A stretch of DNA of 64,000 nucleotides from Deroplatys truncata (GCA_030765065.1 CM060975.1:261215816-261279815); one strand, 5' to 3'; shown: positions 34,711-45,469, counted from the stretch's first letter. Program-made: numbers and translations. The notes: generated by a model from the sequence alone, not told the origin.

Positions 34711-35577
34711 ACAGGTGATGCTTGAAATCAGACGCGTCCGAGGCCGCGATGTCTTCGGCACTACCCCCTTACATTTTCATTGTTCAGTAGCCGGTTCACA
34801 ACTCGATTTCTGGACGCGTCACTACTACCGCGCATATCTGCGGCACAATAGCAAACTAAGAGGTTACTGGTCTTGCATTTCCTCGTCCCGCAATAATGAT
34901 TTCAAACAATAGCTTCTAGCAATTACTACAATGCTAAATAAACACAAATTATACAGTATAACTCAACTCTTCCCGTGTGATATTTTATAATTCAAAATCA
35001 ATTTCTGTTGTTCTTGTTACTTTGCAAATAATAATAATAATAATAATAATAATAGTAATAATTAAAAGGTAATAATATTAATCATAATAACAATCATGAT
35101 AATAGTAATAACCCTATAATGCCCTAACCTGTGAATTAACAACCCTAACATGAGTTGTTCAAAGTAAACCTTATTTATTGAACCGTTTTCTTCACAAGTC
35201 CTATAATTCTGCTTTGTATCCCGTTGTGATATGTTTTTGAAGCTTCTGGTGCCAAGCGGACTGCATTATGCATTTATAATTAAATACGCCACCTGGTTTC
35301 AGTGTCCAGTAACCGCATCCGTGGTATTTCTTTCACCAGTTTGACGCTGTTCTTGGAGATAATCCGCAGCCCCCGCTGCGCTATAACCTTGCTCATTAAG
35401 TCAATTTTTGGTTTATTGCCCATATCCTTGTTTCTTTTAATATGACATATATAAAATAAAGAGGACATTGTGTACACGTCAATTTCATCCTACCGCTTCC
35501 TTCATTTATTAATTACTTGTAATTAAAGTGCACCCTCTGTCACTTAATTTGAAGTTGTAATTTTACAAGAGTTACTT
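34711..35577. other. No gene; short CpG-rich patch and (AAT)n
   Basis: 34720-34890 is CpG-containing (GACGCGTCCGAGGCCGCG at about 34731-34748) with no recognised protein. The remainder is AT-rich with (AAT)n at 35027-35054. Confidence 0.5.
35027..35054. repeat. (AAT)n microsatellite
   Basis: Nine perfect AAT units, followed by interrupted AAT-like sequence to about 35115. Confidence 0.9.
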
Positions 35578-36096
35578 ATTGTGAAGTGGTATACTTCAAA
35601 TGCTTATTTATTTATTGAGTCCCACGTTTGGGAGCCAATTTGCGGTGGTAAATTTATAATGTTATTTGTGTATGTGTGTTTACTCCACGTGGTGAAGCCA
35701 TTTTGTGACGTGATTCTTTGTTAGGTTTGTAGCTCCATCTGGTGTTAGCAATTTGCGGCAGTATTAGTGTTTGTTTGAAAGAATGCTACGGTTATTTTAT
35801 TTAATTTTGGTTCACTGTCCTCCGGCTAGCTATGATCTTTTTGGTCGAGCACATCTCTTTATACAGGTTGTGTAAACGGAAAGGAATCTTTTATCCAAAG
35901 ATAACACTGATGAAGAAATTTGTTTTACACTTTTATTGTCGAACACGTTCACTATCACATTTACACATTGATCTTGACACTCGCCAAACTGAAACACTTA
36001 TAATAACTTCATTACTGATCATTCTTAATTCGAGTACTTCAACTTTCTGTGTAATTAACTTTACAACACTTGAGATTTTTCATAACTCTGCTGGAT

Positions 36097-36232
36097 TGAA
36101 GGCGACGTGTAACGTACAAATATTTTCGATGAACTGACGGACTGAAGGCGACGTGTAGCATACAAATATTTTCGGTGAACTGACTGACTGAAGGCGACGT
36201 GTAGCATACAAATATTTTCGGTGAACTGACGG
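36097..36232 (-). repeat. 46-bp tandem repeats in LTR-B, three units
   Basis: Unit starts at 36097, 36143 and 36189, each beginning TGAAGGCGACGTGTA and ending near GATGAACTGAC. Units 2 and 3 are almost identical; unit 1 differs at a few positions. They sit just downstream of the TATA box in transcription order. Confidence 0.92.
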
Positions 36233-36252
36233 GGTCTATCTCTAACCTAGCC

Positions 36253-36310
36253 CTTTTTATACTCCTACACCCCAATATGCCTAAAGATTATAACTGAACT
36301 GCTATTGGCT
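36253..36310 (-). promoter_or_regulatory. LTR-B promoter: CCAAT and TATA boxes
   Basis: On the minus strand, TTAGCCAAT is followed about 45 bases later by TATAAAAAG. The same pair is conserved in the second LTR-B at 53822-53879 (AACCAAT and TATAAAAAG). Conservation between diverged copies supports a real polymerase II promoter of the ancestral element. Confidence 0.7.
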
Positions 36311-36638
36311 AATAAAACGCGCCAACATTAGCGTCTATTTTCATATCCAATGAAAATTATGAATACATATGCTCTAGGGAAAATATTCCAGAAAATTCTA
36401 AAGAAAAACGCGCCAACATTACGTAACTTCCTCGTCTCTAATAATGATAAACAGCTCACCCCCTCGCTGCATTATTGCACACTATTATTGTCAGTTTCAG
36501 TAAGGCAGTATAAACTTACTTCTCAACAATAATTACAATCAACAAACATCTCAATCAATGCCACATAAAAATGCATATTCATACTGTAATCATTCTTTAC
36601 ATTTAAATAATTTGTGATACAAATTACTGCATCAATTG

Positions 36639-36969
36639 CTTGTAACCTCTACAAAATACCAATAAATACCTATGTATCACATCATGTTTGTCTTACCCCG
36701 GCTTCCTTCGTTCCTGAGCCGGAAATCGACCAGTCAACCTTGGTTAGGGTTCGAGTGCCGGGTTTTTGACGTTAAACCAACAAGCCGATTTAGTGTGTAC
36801 CTTGCAGTCATTCAGGTAAAATGCTGCGTTTCCCACTCCTTTTGCCGCTCACTTTGTTCAAACCAATAAGAGCACATCCGGGTAGGTGTAGAACACAACT
36901 AAGGGGATTCTGCCAACATTAAATAAAGAAACACGCTATAGGAAACAAAAATCTCGGCGCATTTTTTGC
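36639..36969. other. No feature recognised
   Basis: A B-box-like GGTTCGAGTGCC at about 36747-36758 has no matching A box at SINE spacing. Confidence 0.4.
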
Positions 36970-37505
36970 ACGGATTGTGCATAGATAGACAAGATATTGC
37001 ATCCTACCAAAACATTCAACAGAAATACATGTTTTTAAGCCCCCTGAATACGAAAAAATATCATTTATCAATTTACAAATAGGCCAGTGTGTGTGTGTGT
37101 GTGTGTGTGTGTCTGTTTGTGAACAGCATAACTCTAAAACGAAAGTACAATAAATGCTAAACTTAGTATTTGGGTTTAGTACGACACAAAGATTTTAAGA
37201 AAATCCCCTCTTCCGAACTACCCTTTACATGAAAATTTTTCGAACTTCTTTTTATTTTCTAAGAAATGTCTATTTTGATTAACGTATCACATATTAAATA
37301 TATTTACATTACAAATAAAATGTATATTTTGCATTTTCTGGGAGTAGCCTGTAAAGTCAACTTAATTCGGAAGAAATTTTGTATAAAATTGTATAGCTGA
37401 TAAACGATAGCGTACTACACAAAAAATGTAGATCCCTTAAAAACATACAATTTGTTTCAAATAAATTTTTTGTGGCATCAGCCATTTCGAAGATATCCGT
37501 TCCTA
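36970..37505 (+). repeat. Repeat C (copy viii), 5' part
   Basis: Follows the family order: ATCCTACCAAAACATTC, (TG)n at 37087-37113, TGTGAACAGCATAAC, AAACTTAGTATTTGGG, TTTGATTAACGTATCA and GTAGATCCCTTAAAAAC. It is interrupted at TATA (37504-37507) by a DNA transposon and resumes at 38911. Confidence 0.8.
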
Positions 37506-37748
37506 TACTCGGCGCCAAACAAGAAGGTGATTGACATTTCGCGGAGAGAGAGAGAGAGACAGGCGACGTTGCCGCTCATCGCCACCACGTGGAGAGCGTG
37601 CTAGAACTGTGTCGAAGGCGACTGGGTTGCGCCTGCATTGTGGACAATTGTATACGAGGACAATTGTAAAGTAATGAATATACGTGCAGAGGATAGAAAA
37701 TGCAAGAATACATCAGTGTAAAAATCTGCGTTAACAGAAGAGATATAG

Positions 37749-38460
37749 CTATGAAATATTGATGCTTATTCTAATGGAAAAAATGCAGATTTCTGAATCA
37801 CTTGCATCGCTGCTGCTGCTGCTGCTCGTTTCATAGACAATGTTGCCACCGCCACCGTCGTCGTCATCATCATCATCATCATCATCATCTGAAGAGCTGC
37901 TAGAATTCTCCGCGGAAATAACAAGCTGTTATACAGTTTCCTCCAGAACTCCTTCATTTTCCCAAGCTGCACTTATTACGCCCTTTTTATGAGTCGCCGC
38001 TTTTTTTCCAGTTTTCAGCGTTTACTGCTGTTAGTGCCTCTTCTGTAAGCTTTATTACTGACGACACAGTGAAACCTTTATTGTTTCACCCAACATAACC
38101 TTTTATGTCGGCCCAAATTAATTCAATATAACTAAAATGACAATGATAAGGTGGAAGCCTAACTATTTTGTGGCCATGTTCTGCAGCAATGCCATCAAAT
38201 ACATAACTTGGACACCGCGGTTTGTTTGCTTTCACAAGTTCCAGTAGTTCACTTTTCTTTAGTCCCTCCTTCATGGTATATTGCGGCGAACAAGCCACTG
38301 AATTATTTTTCTCCTCTTCGAAATATTCCCTCACAGAGCATATTATTTCCTGCGCCTGTCCTTTAATTGGGATACCTTTACGAAATGCAGTTTTATTCGG
38401 TTCCCGAGTGCGCTCCGTTTTTCGTTTGGCTGCGCTATTTTTGTCACTATTTTTGGACAT
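37749..38460 (-). pseudogene. DDE transposase with N- and C-terminal ends fused
   Basis: From the ATG at 38458-38460 the frame reads MSKNSDKNSAAKRKTER..., then GIPIKGQAQEIICSVREYF (N-terminal region). After SPQYTMKE it passes directly into the C-terminal half: LKKSELLELVKANKP, then HGHKIVRLPPYHCHFSYIEL and IWADIKGYV. The IELIW Glu is the last catalytic residue of IS630/Tc1-type DDE enzymes; the first two Asp residues are deleted. A TGA (38086-38088) and later breaks interrupt the rest: LTEEALTAVNAENWKK, then a tail of Ser, Asp (11 in a row) and Gly runs, and ETSSSSSDASDSE. The triplet repeats at 37805-37885 encode this acidic tail. Inactive. Confidence 0.8.
37805..37885. repeat. (CTG)n/(CAT)n triplet tracts encoding an acidic transposase tail
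   Basis: CTG runs (37809-37827) and CAT runs (37862-37889), with ACC/GTC triplets between. In the transposase frame (minus strand) they read as Ser, Asp and Gly runs. In the other frames they give meaningless Met and Ala runs. Confidence 0.8.
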
Positions 38461-38910
38461 TGTTAAATATTCATTAAGCGTGTTAATTATAAATGCTGAC
38501 ACAACACACGCACGCACAAATACACGGATTCAAACACACACAACACACAAATATTATACAAATAGGACGATGCAAAATCACTTTTCAGTACGCAGGCAAT
38601 CTCTAAACTGATACAAAAATATAAGCAAGCTGGGGCTAAAAGGACGACATTGTTTATAACTGCAGTGACAGCAGAAGATAAGACTGCAGTTCATGTTTAC
38701 TTCAACGGTCGCTCGCCCGGCACGTCATACAAATCACGTGTTACAATATCGCAACAAGGCATTTGCGTCTATCGTTGCTATGGAAACGTCTTAGTTCTAA
38801 TTGGTCCTTCTAATGGTTGCTATGACATATTCATCCCCTGCTATTCATTGAAAGCTTTCAGCCACGTGATGATTAACTGTCAATCACCTTCTTGATTGGC
38901 ACCGAGTATA

Positions 38911-39212
38911 ACGGTTCGAATTGTTCAATACTTTTGTCATTCTTTTCAAGTCCTTTCGATATTCAGTTGTTTCTCGCGAGATTGCACGCAAAGAGCATGG
39001 AGTTTTAAAGTCAATTTATAGTGTCCAGTTCTTAAACATTTGACTATCGCAATTCCCTTTATTTTTATAAGCAATGCGTAATGCAGCGATTTCCGGAAAG
39101 TTTTATCTTGATTAAAATGAAGTAGATAGGAAAAAAAACTTTCGTAAGAATATTTTATGTACCTAGTAATACCCGCTAAAGGGCAGAGAAAGCCATGTGA
39201 ATAATAGCACAT
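38911..39212 (+). repeat. Repeat C (copy viii), 3' part
   Basis: Resumes the C sequence (TTCGAATTGTTCAATAC, TTTTCAAGTCC, TTCAGTTGTTTCTCGCG, ACATTTGACTATCGC) and ends with GGCAGAGAAAGCCATGTGAATA...GCACATAA. Confidence 0.8.
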
Positions 39213-39684
39213 AATTTTGTTGTCGATGTAATCAATTCTTAATCTAAAGAAGCTTGATCCGCCGATTATCCGCTCGTCATGTATGTTCACCGTTTCATAT
39301 GTTCCGTACTATTTTCTCTTTTTGAAATAATGTTCGTTCACATTCATTTTATTAAAGCATATATGCTGCAATGCTTTAACTCAACTTCAAAGATATTGAA
39401 ATTATAATTTATTGGTCACAGAGAGCTAATTTTATTGGGATCACTTTTATCAAAGATTACTGTAGCATGTGTACTGTCAACTTTCATAAATACTGCAATA
39501 GAGTTAAGAACCAGAAAATTGAAATAAGCTAATGGGATAGGTTAAGCTTACTTATTGGAAGATTATGTACATTTAATAAACGTAAACGAGAAACTGCGAA
39601 TATAAACGTAATCAAATAAGAATTATGGATACAAGGCTATAAATAATTATAATATAATGGAAGCCATGAAGAGACTCGGAGACA
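39213..39684. other. AT-rich sequence, no feature seen
   Basis: No motif or repeat match. Confidence 0.5.
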
Positions 39685-40170
39685 AAATATGAATATTGTT
39701 GCTGAAGTATTTGACCTAATAAATATAGAGAATGCCAAAAATGAAGGGAATTTAAAGTAATTTCATTTTTCAAGAAGGGAGACAAAATCTATCTGCAAAA
39801 CCATCGCGAAATAAGGGTATTAAATGCTGGTTGTAATATTTACGTTAAAATATCAAACAATATGATTAACATTATAGCACATGCTGTTTCATCATAAGAA
39901 CGTGGATTCAGGAAAGGCAGATCCTTTAGAAATAATAAGCAAATATTAGAGAAGAGAAAGGGATTTAACTTAAGGGCTTATGTTCCTTCGTCGACTACAG
40001 AAGATAGACAGAGAATAATTATGGAGTATAACGTAAAAAAAGGGTGTACCCAAAACATTTGATTAAAAATATTCCAAATATGTACAAAAGAGCAAAAATT
40101 ATGGAACATAAATTAACGTTAGAAATACTAATTAAGTAAGAAGTAAGTCACAGAAGCAGACACTCTCCAA
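39685..40170 (+). pseudogene. LINE reverse transcriptase relic, N-terminal RT blocks
   Basis: Readable as FKKGDKIYLQNHREIRVLNA (the 'KKGD...NYR.IsLL' block), CNIYVKISNNMINII, then ERGFRKGRSFRNNKQI (the 'GFRkgRs..D' block) and LEKRKGFNLRAYVPS (KR.EFn...y..FvD). Frameshifts and stops lie between. The downstream catalytic YADD block is gone. Confidence 0.75.
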
Positions 40171-40988
40171 ACAAAATACAGTCATCTAAAATGAGGTTCC
40201 TCAGATACTTGAAAGGAGACTCCCTAAAAGTTAAGGGTGAAACAGGCTAATAATTTAATCCACCAAGAGGAAGTAAGAAAGTAACGTAGCTTACGTTCTG
40301 TTGTAGCGATACCGTTATATAAAAAGTTAAATGTACTGGTTCATTGTTCTCTGTGGACATAGTCTCCCACAGAGGAGCTGTGACCCGATTCCTAATGAGC
40401 GGTCCTGATTATAGAGGACACATTGTGTGTCCTACTCTCTTCACAGTAATGCAACCGCGAGACAGCTTAGCTTTACAATAGCCACATTTATTTCCAAACC
40501 TCTGGTTACTACGGCCGCTTAAGCTTTTCAATAACAGCGGTTTTCCAATGCTATCAAAGCAAGCCTCGATTCGAATGTATAGGACTCGGCGATCGTCATC
40601 TTTCTACACGCTGAAATATGTTATCGTGTAAATCTGCATGCTTGTGAGAAATATCTGCTTAGTGACAACTGCGTGATTTTTATTTCCATTCGTAATGATT
40701 CTGCTATCAAAGGCCACTAGATGATCTGTGCAAATAAATCGTAAAATCTTGATAAACGGGCTAAAAGATCAAACGATGATTAACTCATGTTTCAACATTG
40801 AGCCTCGTCTGAATGCTAGCAGCGACATAGAACACATCGATTGTAAGTAGTATAAATATCTCCAGCTTAAGCGATTATTCTTAAGAGAAGTTATAATACC
40901 ATTTTTAATACTTTTCAGCAGTAGAAAAGTGCTCTCTCTTTGATAAAACAAATCAAATCCTGAACAATTACAACAAGTATTACTGAAG
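40171..40988. other. No feature recognised
   Basis: Includes an imperfect stem (CTCTGTGGACATAG / TCTCCCACAGAG) near 40350. No coding or repeat match. Confidence 0.45.
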
Positions 40989-40990
40989 TA

Positions 40991-41879
40991 CTAGGCTGAT
41001 CAATAAAGACTAAGACTGATTTTTCCCTGTAGCTTTCTTGAGAGTTCCCTGTCTCTAACATGAATATTTGAAAATAGCGGGGTTTCATGTATAATGTCCA
41101 TAGACGGCAGCACTCATGTATCGGTAGGTTGATAGTAATTCTGTATATTGTTCACCTTACTGGAATTTCGCACACCACTCGACACGAGAGGAGCAATAAA
41201 ATCATGTTTTCGTTTAAATCATACAGCCTCTGAAACTTAGGAAAAGCTGAAGCAAGCATACGGTGAAGATGCACTATCTCGTGCAACAGTGTTTAGGTGG
41301 TTCAAGGACTTCAAAGAAGGGCGAGTTCTCTGTGATAAGCAAGGTGGGCCTGGTGCTTCGGCTTCTGCTATGACTGAAGTCAACATCAACACAGCTGCTG
41401 TGATTGTTGTTCTTCCTCACACTACTGCTACAGCAGCATACTACACGCCATTATTGGCTACACTGAGGGAGCACATTGCAAGGAAACATCCAAAACTTCA
41501 TCAGAATGGGTGGCGACTTCATCACAACAACGCATGGCCTCATGTCTCAAAGTCCAGGAATTCAACATCACCTGCGTACTGCATCCGCCTTATAACCCCA
41601 ATCTTGCCCCCTGTGATTTATTTTTTATTCCCGTCACTAAAGGCAAAGCTCCGGGGCATTCGATTTGAGAGCACTGAAGTGTGCTGAGGAAAAGTGAGGC
41701 GATTCTCAAAGACCTGACAAAGAATGACCTGCACCATGTGTTCGAGGACTGGCAGAGACGTTATAAAAAGTGCATTCAAGTAGGAGGGGACTACTTTGAA
41801 AAAGATCATGTCAACATTGAAATGGAGTAATAAATACTGTGAAAAAAATCAGTCTCAGTCTTTATCGATCAGCCCTCGA
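40991..41879 (+). mobile_element. Mariner-like transposon, internally deleted
   Basis: 889 bp. The left end reads CTAGGCTGATCAATAAAGAC, the right end (inverted) reads TCGAGGGCTGATCGATAAAG, and both go on to GACTGATTTTT. TA lies at 40989-40990 and 41880-41881. Mariners are usually about 1.3 kb, so roughly a third has been lost. Confidence 0.88.
41220..41830 (+). pseudogene. Mariner transposase, deleted and mutated
   Basis: The N-terminal part reads KLKQAYGEDALSRATVFRWF then KDFKEGR, the mariner DNA-binding region. A deletion joins this to LREHIARKHPKLHQNGW and the catalytic region, where the expected HDNA..PH reads HNNAWPHVS: the second catalytic Asp is Asn. A frameshift separates this from HPPYNPNLAPCD, which holds the third Asp. 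The C-terminal LTKNDLHHVFEDWQRRYKKC and DYFEKD remain in another frame. The first catalytic Asp lies in the deleted part. Inactive. Confidence 0.85.
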
Positions 41880-41881
41880 TA

Positions 41882-43961
41882 TGATAGAAAAGCAGCTGAT
41901 CTACAATTGTATTATCTTCACTTTCTTCCTTAAGTACCTATTCTTTCTACATTTGAGCATTTTGTTCTGTTCGAAATTTTGGCTAGTTAATAGGTTGTGT
42001 AAAGTCGCGAAGATGAGCGCTATCGTGCGCACGACCTAGAAAATTGTAGTATCGCGCACCAAGGACAGCGTGCTTTATTGTATGTTTAGATGAAGACCAA
42101 GGTGGTGGTGGTACTTTTATTGTCAAACAATTACAACTAGCCTCGCAAAATACAACAATCGCATGAGCCTCATTACAGTACATGCTTTACCTGTGCCTGG
42201 AATCCCGCAGTAAGACTGCTGTACTAAATAACATAGTTTGGTTACTGCATACTGACCTATTGGGGGGCGGGGCAGGAAACAAAAATAAAGCAGTACAATA
42301 ACACAGAATTTCTGAATACTACACGTACACAAAAATATATAAAAATAAGGCTGAATTAATATCGAATAAAATTACAAACGTTAACAACTATATATAGTGC
42401 TCTGACCTCTCCTTTGCACCCTCTTCCGTTCTCCGTAGCAATTAACCCGTTGTCAAGTCTTAGCTAAAACTGGCCCTAGTTTGTGACCCTACATTACATC
42501 CAAGCAAGCCTTCATTTCCGTACTGGAATCCAGAAAATGTAGTGTTAAATAATGTTTTCGTGATAATTATTTTTCTCTGCCCTCTACCAGAGTGACTCCG
42601 TGTTACCCCTTCACCATAGAGTGGACATATTCACACCCCGGAGTCATTAATTAGTTACAATTGCAGGGGTACAATGTTAGGCGTGCTAGACCATTTCTTT
42701 GTTCTCGTTTACAGTCGTTTACAGTCACAGTTACAGTCCTTCCCCCAAAACTTGACACTGTAAGTTTAGTGAAATTTTAGCCTCGTGGATCAGTGCTGTT
42801 ATATTTATTGTAAGATATGTTTTTTATCCATGTATTCAAACCGACATTCTTGGTAAATACACAAGAAAAATAATAAGTGACAATTCACTTATTTTAATCA
42901 CTAGACCTCGAATTTTTTGGCCCTTAAAACCTAATTTTATACACCTAAAATTACAAAACTACAAAATATACTCAATTACTCTCAAATTGCAAAAATAGGT
43001 ACTGAGTACACAGTGTGTTAAACATTAAATTTGATGTATATAAAATGTATTTCCGCTTTCTAAAAGTTTAAAAAAGCAATTAACTAGTGAGGATTGAAAA
43101 TTACATAAGAACTGTAAGTTTTCTAAATTATTATGGCCAGAAAAACTTTATTATATCTTAAATTATGAATTTGTGGTTGGAATTACATAATATAAGCTTA
43201 TAAAGTTGAAAAGAGAACTCTCAAATCTAACTGGATGGATCACAGAGGAAATGCACTATACGCTACAAATATATCATTGTGTCCTAAATGCTCTATTGCT
43301 GACATAAACAAACCGTTAAGGACAGCAATATTAAAGAAATATGAAATACACTTGAAAAGTAAGAGAGAAAAAATGGAGAAGTCTTTTGAATGTGTGCATC
43401 TCAACAGGTCAAATACGCCATTTGAAAGGGATTTCTGCCGTACTGGAATCCCCAACAAATACCGAAAAATGACGGAGAGACCCAGAGAGAACAGTATTCC
43501 GTTTATCTGTCTACAAAACGATACATTACCTGCTAAAGTGCTTAGATAAACCAGTCTTTTTCTCAGAATGTCTCACTCCTACAACCTACAAAATCTTTGA
43601 AACAAACCAATCACATGATATCAAAACTTCATTTTTCATGGTTGCTTGAAAAAAAATTAATGAAAGAGTAGAAATTCTAACATAGACCCTTTTAGGCTCT
43701 GAAACTTTAAAATAGGTTTTAATGGTCAAAATAATCATCTGAAGCACCAAAAGCTCTTTCGTATATTTATGTGTTATGTAAAACATGAAGATTTTTAATA
43801 GTTTTCGTCTTTTCATACCATAAAAAAGGCATTTAACCTAAAATCAGAGGTCTATTAATCACTGTACTCTCTTGCCGTTAAAATATATAATTCCAAGTCG
43901 AAATGTTATATTCATTTTAAATGCAATTATTTTCGTAAAACCCCATTTTACGCATTCAGGT
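41882..43961. other. Mostly unassigned; small open frame at 43235-43549
   Basis: A 104-codon plus-strand frame (43235-43549) contains LCPKCSIADI and charged stretches but resembles no family I know and has no supporting context. Nothing else is recognised apart from a TATATATAG near 42391 and CpG-containing patches near 42000-42070. Confidence 0.4.
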
Positions 43962-43974
43962 ACGCGCGCGCGTG

Positions 43975-44006
<32 letters not shown>
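43962..44006. repeat. (CG)n/(CA)n microsatellite
   Basis: An alternating purine-pyrimidine tract: CGCGCGCGTGCGCGCG then 13 CA units, about 45 bases. It has Z-DNA-forming composition. Confidence 0.92.
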
Positions 44007-44045
44007 AACCACACACTAATCGCCATAGACCTAGGAATGCACCTA

Positions 44046-45467
44046 CACTGGTGTCCAAAACCTAAGGAAGAAAGCAATCTTCGCATGCTGTGATACTGCC
44101 AAGTAACATAGCTCGATGAAACTTGAATCATGCATAGAGGGAACTGCTACGGTATGCTACAGTAAGCAACTAAACGAAATATGCAACGAGACGAACACAA
44201 ATGCCACTTTTATTCATAGACCATAAGCTACACTAAAGTCAAAATGACATATGATGGCCTCTAGATTTACAGAAACAGATATGTGGTGCTTAAAAGGGTG
44301 TATGATTACCACGGAAGCAATGCATGCTCTGCATCGTGCTCCGATGCTGGGCCACAAGGTGGTAAGCAGTTCTATGGGATTTAAATCGGGGGAACGAGTA
44401 GGCCAGTCCATGCGCCGGATATCCTCTCGTTCCAAGAGATCCTCCATCTGCGCTGTTCGATGTGGTCGCGCATTGTCATCCATAAAAATGAAGTCAGGGC
44501 CGATTGCACCCCTGAAAAGACCCATAGGAGTAAGGAGTGCAGTATCACATAACGTTGTCCAGTGAGTGTACCGTGTTCAAAGATTTGGAGGTCGGTGCGC
44601 CCATGCAACATTATGCTTCCCCAAACCATAATACCCGGACCACCAAAACGATCATGTTCAAGGATGTTCCTGGTTTCATTGCCTCTTCCCACTTCTCGCC
44701 AGATGAGAGGACGTCGAGAATCACTACTTAGACTGAACCTGCTCTCATCCGAGAAGAGCACGCGACCCCATTCCTCGTTGGTCCAATTTTGATGCTCTTG
44801 GCACCATTGCAAACGGTGCCGCCAATGAGCGGATATCAATGGAACACAACGTCGGGAAAGGAGACCACCTCTGTGTAGTCGCCGTGCCACTGTGTATCGT
44901 GAGATGCGTGCCTAGTTGTCCTATTAAACGTGGTTGCAATTGCATCCGCTGTTTCGCGTGGATCTCTTTTTGCCTGTTGCACAGTGTAGTGGTCATCTGC
45001 TGCTGTAGTTGAGCGTGGTGGACCACCACCTCTCCTTGGAACAGCAATGCCTGTGGTTTGGAAGGTTCCCCATGCACGTGAAACAATGCTGTGAGCAATT
45101 CCAAACTCCTGCGCAACACTCGTCACACTTCGCCCTTCATCCCGTTTCCCGATGATTCTTCCCCGTGTGAAGTCATCCAAATGGTGCCTACGGGCCATGT
45201 TGCAATGAAGAACACCACTACAGTGCACCGTAACAGCTCGCTAATTGCCACACACCGTCTTGTCCTGTTTCGTCAACTGCCTCGTGTTGCAGGATCAGAC
45301 ACATTTGGCACTATAGGATCGCTACACTCACGCCATGTGACGTCCAGTTTTTTGTGTACGTGTGAGAGACCTCTGGCATAATGCTCCCGCACCTTCATCT
45401 ATTTCCAGAAGTAGTTCATTTGTTATGTTAGTTTACCCATCTCGTCCTTAGGTTTTGCACAAAAGTG
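44046..45467 (-). mobile_element. Tc1-like transposon B
   Basis: 1422 bp between TA dinucleotides (44044-44045 and 45468-45469). The inverted ends read CACTGGTGTCCAAAACCTAA on the left and CACTTTTGTGCAAAACCTAA on the right (inverted). The sequence is unlike Tc1-like transposon A. The transposase pseudogene is on the minus strand. Confidence 0.9.
44219..45198 (-). pseudogene. Tc1 transposase B (DD34E), frameshifted
   Basis: Starts MARRHHLDDFTRGRIIGKRD (first helix-turn-helix), then SVTSVAQEFGIAHSIVSRAW and a RRGGGPPRST linker with GRP-type character. A frameshift near 44905 leads to ARRLHRGGLLSRR, QWCQEHQNWT, FSDESRFSLSSD (first Asp) and IMVWGSI. A second frameshift near 44520 leads to FMDDNARPHRTAQ (second Asp) and WPTRSPDLNPIEL (Glu, 34 residues on). 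Beyond this, a deletion joins IELL directly to ARCRACIASV near the C-terminus. Two frameshifts plus the C-terminal deletion make it inactive. Confidence 0.88.
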
Positions 45468-45469
45468 TA

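Larger units (their letters stand above)
35582..36634 (-). mobile_element. Solo LTR, subfamily LTR-B (copy 1), complete
   Basis: 1053 bp. Read on the minus strand it starts TGATGCAGTAATTTGT and ends ...CCACTTCA. A 4-bp duplication ATTG lies at 35578-35581 and 36635-36638. The minus-strand order is CCAAT box (36304-36310), TATA box (36253-36261), 46-bp tandem repeats (36097-36232) and AATAAA (35932-35937). This gives U3-R-U5 logic. Its two ends resemble those of LTR-A (TGANGCAGTA and ...TTCA), so A and B are related subfamilies. There is no internal domain, so it is a solo LTR. The minus-strand frame at 36039-36275 is only the tandem repeat translated. Confidence 0.9.
37508..38906 (-). mobile_element. 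IS630/Tc1-mariner-like transposon with 29-bp inverted ends, internally deleted
   Basis: 1399 bp, ending in 29-bp inverted repeats with two mismatches: left CTCGGCGCCAAACAAGAAGG, right (inverted) CTCGGTGCCAATCAAGAAGG, both then TGATTGACA. TATA lies on both sides (37504-37507 and 38907-38910), consistent with a TA duplication. Removing it restores the flanking repeat C. It holds a transposase pseudogene missing its middle (37749-38460). The inverted ends are well conserved, suggesting recent movement compared with neighbouring elements. Confidence 0.88.

Noticed and set aside
36097..36232. CRISPR-like direct repeats
   Set aside because: Units are directly adjacent with no spacers, lie within a eukaryotic LTR and occur in variable number in its relative.
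36039..36275. Small repeated-peptide gene on the minus strand
   Set aside because: It is only the translation of the LTR-B tandem repeats and is not kept in the second LTR copy.
37766..37972. Protein with poly-Met and poly-Ala runs
   Set aside because: This is the wrong frame of triplet repeats that encode the acidic tail of a transposase on the same strand.
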